Source of the DNA: Cellvibrionales bacterium UBA1963
GTDB taxonomy: Bacteria > Pseudomonadota > Gammaproteobacteria > Pseudomonadales > UBA7434
Direction of reading: 5' to 3'
Assembly (NCBI GenBank): GCA_002336035.1
Contig: DDED01000153.1
Coordinates: 37,513-72,747, forward strand
DNA: 35,235 nucleotides
The notes beneath the pieces are model-generated. The model ran no database searches. It was given only the letters and a program-made list of their open reading frames with translations, and was not told where the DNA came from. A program made the position numbers and the translations under genes. Below are positions 26,672 through 33,704 of this stretch, piece after piece; the stretch's first letter is position 1; each line of letters opens with the position of its first letter.

Positions 26672-28095
26672 GCGCTTTTTTCCCTTGAGGAATCGTTTTT
26701 ATTTATACTTAGCAAGTCAACAACTTGATCCATTGCAGCACTTCTGGATCCTTTTATTAGGACCACTCCACCGGCACATTCACTTGATAACAAGCACTCG
26801 ATCAAGACTGGCTTGGATTTGAATTCTTTTAACTGGCCACTGTTATACTGCCCATAGGCTGACAGAACATCGTTAGCATAGACTCCGATAGCATAGAGAC
26901 TGTTTATGCCTTGCTCAGCAGCATAACGGCCAACATGGTGATGATGCTCAATCGCTTCATCACCTAATTCAGCCATATCGCCAACAACAAGAATTGAGGG
27001 CTTTTGCAGTTGTTTAGAAAGCGTCGCTAATACATCAATCGCAGCCTTCACCGATGCAGGATTAGCATTGTAACTATCATCAATTACCGTTAAGTTATTT
27101 GCAGCCTGAATGCTTGATAACCGACCGCGTTCAGGAAATACCGCAGACAAACCTACAGCTATATTGTCATCATGAAGACCAAGAGACTTTGCCATAGCTG
27201 CCGCTAGCAAAGCATTATATATATTGTGTAAGCCTAAAAAATGTAACTCAATGGGTATAAGATTCTTCTCTGATCTTGTATTGATATTAATAGTAAATTG
27301 TAAACCGCTGTCATTTTGCTGAATATCAGTGGCAAAAATATTGGCTTCACTGGAATGCAGTGAACAAGTTAATAGTCGATCGTTTTTTTTCTGCGCTTTA
27401 ACGCGCTCAAGAAACAGATGTGAAAAATTATCATCAAGATTAACAATGGCCCAACCGTCATGAGGTAATGCATTATAAATTGCTGATTTGGTCGACGCTG
27501 TATTTTCTAAGCAACCAAAGCCGGCTATATGCGCAGCACCAATATTCGTCACGGCGCTTATCAACGGTTGTGCTACGTCAGTTAAGCTTGCAATATCACC
27601 TAACTTCGCCGCGCCCATTTCTAAAACAGCGAAATCATGACTATCAGTGATACGCTGCACAGTTAAAGGCAAGCCAATCTCATTATTAAAATTGCCTTCT
27701 GTTGCGCAGACATGGCCGACTGTTGACAATATTGCTTTCAGCATATTTTTGCAGGTTGTTTTACCAGAACTACCAGTGATCGCTACAACCTTACCGTTAA
27801 ATGCCTCTCTGTTAAGCTTAGCAATATCACCTAAGGCTTGGCGTGTATTTTTAACAATTAATTGAGGGACATTAACGGCCTGCTCTTTTTCCACCATCAC
27901 TGCAACAGCGCCTCGTTGAATCGCGACATCAACGAAACAATGCCCGTCATTACGGTTCCCCTTAATAGCGATAAAAACGTCGCCTAGCTGCACTTTTCGA
28001 CTATCGATGGAAATATTTTTAACTTGGCTATTTTTGCCTGAGAACTGACTATTGGTTACTTTAGCAATGGCCTGCAAGTCTATGACGCTCATCAT
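26665..28095 (-). CDS. murF: UDP-N-acetylmuramoyl-tripeptide--D-alanyl-D-alanine ligase
   Basis: MurF attaches D-Ala-D-Ala to the UDP-MurNAc tripeptide, completing the cytoplasmic precursor. In 476 residues it shows SIDSRKVQLGDVFIAIKG, the ATP loop VVAITGSSGKTTCKNML, FAVLEMGA, ALPHDGWAIVNLDD, VIDDSYNANPASVKAAI and VVGDMAELGDEA, in Mur ligase order. The first of two tandem ATGs (28095) forms an ATGA overlap with the murE stop and has GAGGG upstream. Its end overlaps mraY. Confidence 0.97.
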   Translation of the reverse strand: MMSVIDLQAIAKVTNSQFSGKNSQVKNISIDSRKVQLGDVFIAIKGNRNDGHCFVDVAIQRGAVAVMVEKEQAVNVPQLIVKNTRQALGDIAKLNREAFNGKVVAITGSSGKTTCKNMLKAILSTVGHVCATEGNFNNEIGLPLTVQRITDSHDFAVLEMGAAKLGDIASLTDVAQPLISAVTNIGAAHIAGFGCLENTASTKSAIYNALPHDGWAIVNLDDNFSHLFLERVKAQKKNDRLLTCSLHSSEANIFATDIQQNDSGLQFTININTRSEKNLIPIELHFLGLHNIYNALLAAAMAKSLGLHDDNIAVGLSAVFPERGRLSSIQAANNLTVIDDSYNANPASVKAAIDVLATLSKQLQKPSILVVGDMAELGDEAIEHHHHVGRYAAEQGINSLYAIGVYANDVLSAYGQYNSGQLKEFKSKPVLIECLLSSECAGGVVLIKGSRSAAMDQVVDLLSINKNDSSREKSAC

Positions 28096-29657
28096 GCTGA
28101 CGCCCTCAACTGCAAATTATTTTCAGCGACGGTTACATCACTAAAAGGAATTTTTTCAGCATTAATGATTTGAAAGTTTTCGTGGCCTTTCCCAGCAATT
28201 AAAATAACGTCATTATTAACTGACTGCTCTATTGCAAAGGCTATCGCAGTACCCCGATCTTGCTCAACAAAAACACCCTGCATGTCTTCAACACCTAACA
28301 GGATGTCATCAATAATTTGTTCAGCCAGTTCGCTACGAGGATTATCTGAAGTAATAACAACCCGATCAGCTAATTGGTTCGCAATTCGACCCATAGCCGC
28401 TCGCTTACCATGATCACGATCACCGCCACAACCAAACACACACCAGACACTTCCAGCAGTGTGATTTCTGAGGGTCGTTAAGGCCAATTCCAACGCTTCT
28501 GGTGTATGGGCATAGTCAACAACAACTAAGGGCTGTTGACTATCAAGATTGGGCATTGGATTAGCAACAACTTCCATCCGCCCAGGAATCTTTGGTAACG
28601 TTGAAAAAGCCTTTAATAAGTCCGCTAACTCATAGCCAGACTCGAGCAAAGCACCCAAAGCAGCCAAAGCATTGCTTAAATTAAACTGGCCGACAAACGG
28701 CAAATGAAGACTACCATTGCCATTAGGTGTTTTGATGCGTGTTTCGATAGAATCAGATTTATAGGTGGTGTCGTAGGCATAGATGTCTGCCTCTTTTTTT
28801 TGTATTGAATAAGTTACACACGTTAATCGACTTGATAACTCTTCATGCAGGCTTAAACCAAACTCATCATCGATATTAATAATCGTCGCATTAAGACTGG
28901 GAAATGAAAAAAGTTTACGCTTAGCTTTAGAATAACTTAGCATGTCTTGATGGAAATCAAGATGATCTCTCGATAGATTAGTTAATACAGCCACATTGAA
29001 TGCAACTGCATCTGCTCGATGCTGACTCAACGCATGCGACGACACTTCAACGGCCACTAAATCCACTGACTTAACATATAATTCAGCAAGGCATGCTTGT
29101 AGCTGAACAGCGTCTGGAGTTGTAAACCCTGTCGAAACCAAGGGCCGGTGAGGTTGGTGCGGAGAAAGTCCATATCCCAGCGTTCCTATTACCGCACCCT
29201 GACACCCTACACCACTCACAAGACACGCAATAAAATGACTGCAACTGGTTTTACCATTCGTGCCTGTAATGCCAATAATGGGTAAATTCTGACTGGGATC
29301 AGCATAAAAACAGCTGGCCAAATGACTTATATGCGTCGCTAAATCTGGAATAAAGAATACTTGCGTATTGAGTCGATATCGAAATGAAAAAGATTCATCT
29401 GTGTCCGCAAAAACCACCACAGCACCGTTATTGACCGCTTGATCGATAAAGTCATGGCCGCTAACGTGCATCCCTCTGAGCGCAATAAATGCATCGCCTG
29501 GCTGAACATTTTGACTATTAGTCGACAAGCCGTTGACGAGTAAATTTTTAATATCAAGCCCGACGTCATTTAACTCATCAATAATGATTTGACAGCTGAT
29601 CAGCAAGTCAATGACTCGAGATTCGTAGCTCACCTTAGCGTTTGAATGATTGGCCAT
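28092..29657 (-). CDS. murE: UDP-N-acetylmuramoyl-L-alanyl-D-glutamate--2,6-diaminopimelate ligase
   Basis: MurE adds meso-diaminopimelate to the stem peptide. With the ATG at 29657 it has 521 residues (495 in E. coli). Motifs are NSQNVQPGDAFIALRG, the ATP loop IGITGTNGKTSCSHFIA, STGFTTPDAVQLQ, VEVSSHALSQHR, NLSRDHLDFH, PGRMEVV and VDYAHTPEAL. The specificity motif TSDNPRSE (DNPR) marks meso-DAP rather than lysine. The open frame extends 36 codons into ftsI, but the chosen ATG lies one base after the ftsI stop and has GGAAG 8 nt upstream. Confidence 0.96.
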   Translation of the reverse strand: MANHSNAKVSYESRVIDLLISCQIIIDELNDVGLDIKNLLVNGLSTNSQNVQPGDAFIALRGMHVSGHDFIDQAVNNGAVVVFADTDESFSFRYRLNTQVFFIPDLATHISHLASCFYADPSQNLPIIGITGTNGKTSCSHFIACLVSGVGCQGAVIGTLGYGLSPHQPHRPLVSTGFTTPDAVQLQACLAELYVKSVDLVAVEVSSHALSQHRADAVAFNVAVLTNLSRDHLDFHQDMLSYSKAKRKLFSFPSLNATIINIDDEFGLSLHEELSSRLTCVTYSIQKKEADIYAYDTTYKSDSIETRIKTPNGNGSLHLPFVGQFNLSNALAALGALLESGYELADLLKAFSTLPKIPGRMEVVANPMPNLDSQQPLVVVDYAHTPEALELALTTLRNHTAGSVWCVFGCGGDRDHGKRAAMGRIANQLADRVVITSDNPRSELAEQIIDDILLGVEDMQGVFVEQDRGTAIAFAIEQSVNNDVILIAGKGHENFQIINAEKIPFSDVTVAENNLQLRASA

Positions 29658-29658
29658 A

Positions 29659-31452
29659 TCAAACGCTTCCATGCTTATCTCGAACATTGTCAGGCTTGTC
29701 GTCAACGAGTTTCTTGTCGAACAATCGCTGAGAGGCAGTTGTGAATTCAGAAGCATCAAGCTCACTGGCTTGATCTGGCGGTATATTTAGTAATCGTAAT
29801 GCCGAAGCCATTACTCGAGAAAAAATCGGCGCCGCCACATCGCCACCAAAATATTTATTACCAACGGGATCATCAATCGTAATAACTGCAACTAAACGCG
29901 GCGAGCTCGCCGGCACAATTCCGGCAAAACTTGCCCGATATCGGCTGCCCTCATAGCCCTGCTGACCCACCTTATGAGTGGTTCCTGTTTTACCTGCTAC
30001 GCTGTATCCCTTAATGGCCGCTTGCATTCCGGTACCACCTAACTCGGTGACACCTTGCATCAAGGTTAATACTTTATCTGCCGTTGCTGAAGACACAACA
30101 TCAATAATATGCGCATCGGAGACAACATTTTGAGGACCTAATTTAAGCAAACTAATCGGTTGCTTAACACCGTGATTCGCTATTACCGCATAGGCCCTAG
30201 CCAACTGGATACTGTTCACTGTCAGTCCATGACCAAAAGAGAGAGTCGCCTTAAATAGCTCATCGTCAATATAGCGAGGTAAATGACCCGATTGCTCACC
30301 AGGAAAACCACTGGCACTGTGTTGACCCAAACCCAGCTTTGCAAACAAATTCAGTAATTGGTCCTCACCCAGACTAATGGCTATCTTACTGGTACCGACA
30401 TTACTAGACTTGGATAAAATAGTCGCCAAATCAATTTTTCCATAATCTTTCTGATCAGAGACTAAATTACCATTTAAATAGATTGTTCCAGGTGAGGTGT
30501 CAATTGTTGACGTGAGATCAAAATCACCTGATTCAAGCGCTGCCATGACAGTAAAAGGCTTGACCACTGAACCGGGCTCGTATAAATCTATAATGCCGCG
30601 ATTTCGCATGTGTTCAGGAATAAACTGCTGCCGATCATTGGCATTATAAGACGGCTGATTAGCTAACGCTAAAACCTCACCAGTGTTAGTATCTAAAATA
30701 ACAATTGAACCAGATGATGCCTGATGATTCGCAACAGCAGATTTTAATTCACGATAAGCAACGTACTGCAGCCGCATATCAATAGACAGAGCAATCTGTT
30801 GACCTGCACTAGCAGGAGAGAGCTGCTTGATGTTTTTGATATTTTCATGACGAGCATTTCGCATGACTTGCTTCAAACCAGATCGAGACCGCAAGATCTC
30901 GTCATAAGACAACTCTATACCCTCTTGGCCACGCTCATCAATATCAGTAAAGCCAACCAAGTGCGAAGTCACCTCGCCAGCAGGATAAAACCGCTTATAT
31001 TCTGTTTTAAAGAATATACCCGCATATTTTTTTGCTGCGATAAGTTCAGCTTGCTGCGGGTCCATCTGTCGGCGAAGATAAACAAAGGAACTTTTAGTCG
31101 ACAACTTCTCCTTCAGTGCGTCTAATGATAAACCCAATGAAGATGCTAACTCATCAAGCTCTATCTCGTCACGAACAATCAATTTCGGATTGGCCCAAAC
31201 CGTTTTTACTGGTGAGCTAAACGCCAAGAGATAACCGTTTCGATCGACTATTTCTGCGCGGCTTACTGGTATCAGCTCATTACGTATTACCCTCGCGTCT
31301 CCTTGTTGCTGCAAAAAAATTCGCCCTTTTTCAGCATCAAACAATTGAAGTTGGGCGAGACGAAAGATCAGTGCCAATAAAGCGATAAGCAACATTAACC
31401 ACAGAGGGTAAACCCGCCAAGACCATTTATCGAGGCGATTTTTATACCCCAT
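29659..31452 (-). CDS. ftsI: Septal transpeptidase FtsI (PBP3)
   Basis: FtsI is the class B penicillin-binding protein that cross-links septal peptidoglycan with FtsW. The 597-residue product has a short cytoplasmic N-terminus, one membrane segment (about 16-35) and a dimerisation domain with GYLLAFSSPVKTVWANP. Its transpeptidase domain has S295-x-x-K298 (EPGSVVKPF), the SxN motif in SKSSNVGTSK and K488-T-G-T (AGKTGTTHKVG). A C-terminal tail of about 40 residues follows. The ATG shares one base with the ftsL stop (TGATG). Confidence 0.98.
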   Translation of the reverse strand: MGYKNRLDKWSWRVYPLWLMLLIALLALIFRLAQLQLFDAEKGRIFLQQQGDARVIRNELIPVSRAEIVDRNGYLLAFSSPVKTVWANPKLIVRDEIELDELASSLGLSLDALKEKLSTKSSFVYLRRQMDPQQAELIAAKKYAGIFFKTEYKRFYPAGEVTSHLVGFTDIDERGQEGIELSYDEILRSRSGLKQVMRNARHENIKNIKQLSPASAGQQIALSIDMRLQYVAYRELKSAVANHQASSGSIVILDTNTGEVLALANQPSYNANDRQQFIPEHMRNRGIIDLYEPGSVVKPFTVMAALESGDFDLTSTIDTSPGTIYLNGNLVSDQKDYGKIDLATILSKSSNVGTSKIAISLGEDQLLNLFAKLGLGQHSASGFPGEQSGHLPRYIDDELFKATLSFGHGLTVNSIQLARAYAVIANHGVKQPISLLKLGPQNVVSDAHIIDVVSSATADKVLTLMQGVTELGGTGMQAAIKGYSVAGKTGTTHKVGQQGYEGSRYRASFAGIVPASSPRLVAVITIDDPVGNKYFGGDVAAPIFSRVMASALRLLNIPPDQASELDASEFTTASQRLFDKKLVDDKPDNVRDKHGSV

Positions 31453-31757
31453 CAGTGAACCTTCCTTGCATTAATGGTCGCCACCACTAATTGCTTTTCA
31501 GACGGCTCTCTCATCGACAGCTCATTTCTCGCTGCGCGCTCAACGGATGACAGGGAAGACCAAGCACTGCTCTCAAGCAGTAAACGACCCTGTGTAACTT
31601 GCTGCGAAGCTGCCTGTGCCTGAAGCGCCTGTAACTGAATAAAAAGTTGGCGTGTGTTGAAGCTGCTATAAACCACGGCCAGCGCTGATGAGGTAACCAG
31701 CACTAGCAACACAGCAATCGCCCGAAGATATGATTTTGATTGATTAAGCGTTGACAT
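31452..31757 (-). CDS. ftsL: Cell division protein FtsL
   Basis: A small bitopic protein that with FtsB and FtsQ activates FtsWI. With the ATG at 31757 it has 101 residues: a short N-terminus, one membrane segment (about 10-31) and a periplasmic helix with heptad-like spacing (RQLFIQLQALQAQAASQQ...RLLLESSAWSSLSSVERAAR). The end ELSMREPSEKQLVVA matches the FtsL family. Identification rests on position and topology as much as similarity, since FtsL is poorly conserved. The frame is also open to an ATG at 31799 (115 residues). The later start better matches the short Pseudomonas form; its G-rich site is about 11 nt upstream, so the choice is uncertain. Confidence 0.9.
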   Translation of the reverse strand: MSTLNQSKSYLRAIAVLLVLVTSSALAVVYSSFNTRQLFIQLQALQAQAASQQVTQGRLLLESSAWSSLSSVERAARNELSMREPSEKQLVVATINARKVH

Positions 31758-31820
31758 TACTAATTGAATCCCCCCAGATTCGACAATTAAAAACGTCATT
31801 TTTTTACTTACTGATACTCT

Positions 31821-32774
31821 TCATAATTTTTCTGCAACACGCAAAATGGCGCTTCTTGCTCTGATATTTTCTGCCAGCTCTTTCTCTTCTGCTTTAGCGG
31901 CTTTAACAATCATTTTCATTCGTTTATTGAGCGCTTCATCCTTTACTGGAATTGACGCGGGTAAACGATCACCCTGAACCTGACGACGAATAAAGCGCTT
32001 AACAATTCTATCCTCGAGAGAATGAAAGCTAATCACCGCTAGACGACCTCCCGCTGCAAGCAATTCCACACTGCTATCTAAAAAAAATTTTACTTGATCA
32101 AGCTCTTCATTGATAAAAATTCTCACTGCCTGAAAACTGCGTGTGGCGGGATGTTTACCTTTCTCGACAACCGGCATCGCCTTATCAATAACATCAGCAA
32201 AGTGATGCGTCGTTGTAATAGGCTTTAACAGCCTCTCTGCTATAATGCCTTTGGCTATACGAGTGGCAAATTTTTCCTCGCCAAAATGACGCAATACGTC
32301 GCGAATTTCTACCTCTTTAGCAACCGCCAACCATTGCGCAGCACTTTGCCCTTTGTTAGGGTTCATCCTCATATCAAGCGGACCATCCCGCAAGAAACTA
32401 AAGCCTCGCTCTGCTTGATCCAACTGAGGTGATGAAACCCCTAAATCCAGTAATACTCCGTTGACTTTTCCTTCCCAGCCTCTAGCAACCACTAAGCCAC
32501 CAATATCGGCGAACTCACACTGCTCAACCGACACCTGAGAAAACTCACGTGCTAACTCATTGGCAACGACGATCGCCTCAGGGTCTCGGTCAACCACCAA
32601 TAACTGCGCCTTAGCGGACAATCTAGCAAGCAATAACCGACTGTGCCCCCCGCGCCCAAATGTCCCGTCTATATAAATACCATCGGGGTCAGTTAACCAA
32701 GCATCAACCGTTTTTTGGGCTAAGACCGCTTGATGATTTCTCGAGCCCTTAATTGCGTCTGCCTCAGCCACCAT
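31821..32774 (-). CDS. rsmH: 16S rRNA (cytosine1402-N4)-methyltransferase RsmH
   Basis: RsmH (MraW) methylates N4 of C1402 in 16S rRNA. With the ATG at 32774 it has 317 residues (313 in E. coli). The SAM site reads IDGTFGRGGHSRLLL near the N-terminus; VNGVLLDLGVSSPQLD, RGFSFLRDGPLDMRM, TRSFQAVRIFINEEL and VISFHSLEDRIVKRF are all family signatures. The frame is open 32 codons further into mraZ, but the chosen ATG overlaps the mraZ stop by one base (TAATG) and fits family length. Confidence 0.97.
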   Translation of the reverse strand: MVAEADAIKGSRNHQAVLAQKTVDAWLTDPDGIYIDGTFGRGGHSRLLLARLSAKAQLLVVDRDPEAIVVANELAREFSQVSVEQCEFADIGGLVVARGWEGKVNGVLLDLGVSSPQLDQAERGFSFLRDGPLDMRMNPNKGQSAAQWLAVAKEVEIRDVLRHFGEEKFATRIAKGIIAERLLKPITTTHHFADVIDKAMPVVEKGKHPATRSFQAVRIFINEELDQVKFFLDSSVELLAAGGRLAVISFHSLEDRIVKRFIRRQVQGDRLPASIPVKDEALNKRMKMIVKAAKAEEKELAENIRARSAILRVAEKL

Positions 32775-33226
32775 TAAAGTGACAACGTGAAAAATTCTTC
32801 TGGCAACGGTTGATCTGCAGCCTGACCGAGACCACTCTCTCGCTCTGACTCCCAAAGCGACTCGCTCCACAATTCGAGTTTTTTTCCTTGCCCAACCAAC
32901 ACCACTTTTTTATCTAAGCCGGCATGGCTTCGAAGTGCATTAGGCAACAATAATCGGCCATTCCCATCAAGTTCAATATCAGAGGCATAACCCAACATTA
33001 ATCGCTGTAGCCGACCAACTTCAGGCTTTAAGGTTGGCAGATCCTGAATTTCTTGCTCAATGATTTCCCAAACGGGTAATGGGTAAATTAATAGGCACTT
33101 AACCTGCAGATGAATGGTGGCAACTAGGCGTCCAGCAGATGCATCAACCAGGCGGTCACGATACTTGCTCGGCATCGCAATTCGACCTTTAGCATCCATA
33201 TTGATAGGGTTAACGCCTCGAAACAA
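32774..33226 (-). CDS. mraZ: Transcriptional regulator MraZ (TTG start)
   Basis: MraZ is a DNA-binding protein with two AbrB-like (SpoVT/MraZ) domains that in E. coli represses its own dcw operon by binding spaced TGGGN repeats. The 150 residues show domain 1 FRGVNPINMDAKGRIAMPSKYRD at the start and domain 2 ASDIELDGNGRLLLPNALR near residues 80-100. The start codon is TTG (33226-33224). GAGGG lies 6 nt upstream, and the FRG that follows is the invariant family N-terminus, whereas the next ATG (residue 10) would remove part of domain 1. The gene heads the dcw cluster and overlaps rsmH by one base. Candidate binding repeats lie upstream at 33391-33426. Confidence 0.96.
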   Translation of the reverse strand: MFRGVNPINMDAKGRIAMPSKYRDRLVDASAGRLVATIHLQVKCLLIYPLPVWEIIEQEIQDLPTLKPEVGRLQRLMLGYASDIELDGNGRLLLPNALRSHAGLDKKVVLVGQGKKLELWSESLWESERESGLGQAADQPLPEEFFTLSL

Positions 33227-33323
33227 AATATGCCCTCAATTTACTCGCCGGCAACGGCAATACACTGCATTTAAATATGTTTGATGTGACGGCATGGGGC
33301 CACTTAGCGAACAATGCTCGGGC

Positions 33324-33352
33324 AAAAAACGAGCCGGCTTAAACCGCCGGCT
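33324..33352 (-). terminator. Intrinsic terminator-like hairpin within the mraZ leader
   Basis: On the minus strand AGCCGGC and GCCGGCT form a 7-bp GC-rich stem around a 7-nt loop, followed after two bases by six T. It lies between the candidate mraZ promoter (33425-33453) and the mraZ start, about 98 nt before the TTG. It would therefore cut dcw transcripts from that promoter unless overridden. On the plus strand the hairpin is followed by A, not T. Confidence 0.6.
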
Positions 33353-33390
33353 AAAAATAGACCTGGAGAACACTGTAAAACCCTTAAACT

Positions 33391-33426
33391 ACCCACAAAA
33401 CACCACTTTACACCACATTCCAACAC
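33391..33426 (-). promoter_or_regulatory. MraZ-box-like array, four 10-bp-spaced repeats
   Basis: On the plus strand the units ACCCAC, CACCAC, CACCAC and CAACAC begin at 33391, 33401, 33411 and 33421, each followed by four A/T-rich bases. On the minus strand this reads as TGG-containing repeats once per helical turn (TGGTG-N5-TGGTG-N5-TGGGT, plus a weaker fourth). E. coli MraZ binds TGGGN repeats with the same 10-bp period, so this is the expected autoregulatory site. It lies directly downstream of the candidate -10. Confidence 0.65.
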
Positions 33427-33453
33427 TATAAGGCTATAACGACTCTCATGCAA
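33425..33453 (-). promoter_or_regulatory. Candidate dcw (mraZ) promoter
   Basis: On the minus strand TATAGT (complement of 33425-33430, five of six -10 bases) is 17 bp from TTGCAT (complement of 33448-33453, TTG matched). A start about 7 nt downstream would fall inside the MraZ-box repeats. This predicts a leader of roughly 190 nt before the mraZ TTG, containing the hairpin at 33324-33352. Confidence 0.55.
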
Positions 33454-33556
33454 GCGCTGCTTTAAAGTATTTTAACGAGTAAAATCAGTATCTTAACGGG
33501 GATAGCTGCGAGCATATAAATAGCGCGCAATAGCTTTCTGATAGATTACATACAGC

Positions 33557-33597
33557 TAAATTACAAACTTAATGTGCTACTTTAAGTTTGTAATTTA
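33557..33597. repeat. Perfect 16-bp inverted repeat, 9-nt loop
   Basis: TAAATTACAAACTTAA (33557-33572) is exactly inverted at 33582-33597 around TGTGCTACT. It is AT-rich and followed on the plus strand by TTATAATTTT. It lies about 100 bp upstream of the candidate mraZ promoter. Its function is unknown: it could be a terminator stem, a regulator site or a remnant of a small element. Confidence 0.6.
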
Positions 33598-33611
33598 TTA
33601 TAATTTTATAG

Positions 33612-33633
33612 GATAAAAAAAGATTTTTTTATC
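33612..33633. repeat. A7/T7 palindrome with 10-bp arms
   Basis: GATAAAAAAA (33612-33621) and TTTTTTTATC (33624-33633) are exact inverse arms around GA. It supplies a run of seven T on either strand, so it can serve as the T-tract for the hairpin at 33638-33670 on the minus strand. Confidence 0.5.
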
Positions 33634-33637
33634 GCGA

Positions 33638-33670
33638 TTCAATCTCTCTGATGAAAGCAAAGAGATTGAA
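33638..33670 (-). terminator. Probable terminator stem after the quinoprotein gene
   Basis: TTCAATCTCT (33638-33647) and AGAGATTGAA (33661-33670) form a perfect 10-bp stem around 13 nt. With a small internal bulge, CGCG segments on both sides could extend it. It begins about 35 bp after the stop of the minus-strand quinoprotein gene. A run of seven T follows on that strand, but at a longer distance than in a standard intrinsic terminator. Confidence 0.45.
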
Positions 33671-33704
33671 ATGCGCGAGGCAGAAGAAGAAAAAGGCTGA
33701 TAAT

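Larger units (their letters stand above)
33227..33704. other. 478-bp non-coding region between the quinoprotein gene and mraZ
   Basis: No credible gene is visible on either strand. From mraZ outward it holds the mraZ ribosome site, a terminator-like hairpin (33324-33352), MraZ-box-like repeats (33391-33426), a candidate promoter (33425-33453) and three perfect inverted repeats (33557-33670). I looked for rnpB, which lies near this position in pseudomonads, and saw none of its conserved segments. Confidence 0.7.

Noticed and set aside
29658..29765. Upstream extension of murE by 36 codons
   Set aside because: It lies inside the 3' end of ftsI; the ATG one base after the ftsI stop has a GGAAG site and a normal MurE N-terminus.
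32775..32870. Upstream extension of rsmH by 32 codons
   Set aside because: It lies inside mraZ, translates to an arginine-rich non-homologous stretch, and the ATG overlapping the mraZ stop gives the family length.
33227..33704. RNase P RNA (rnpB), found near mraZ in pseudomonads
   Set aside because: None of the conserved rnpB segments was seen on either strand, and the space is taken up by promoter, repeats and hairpins.
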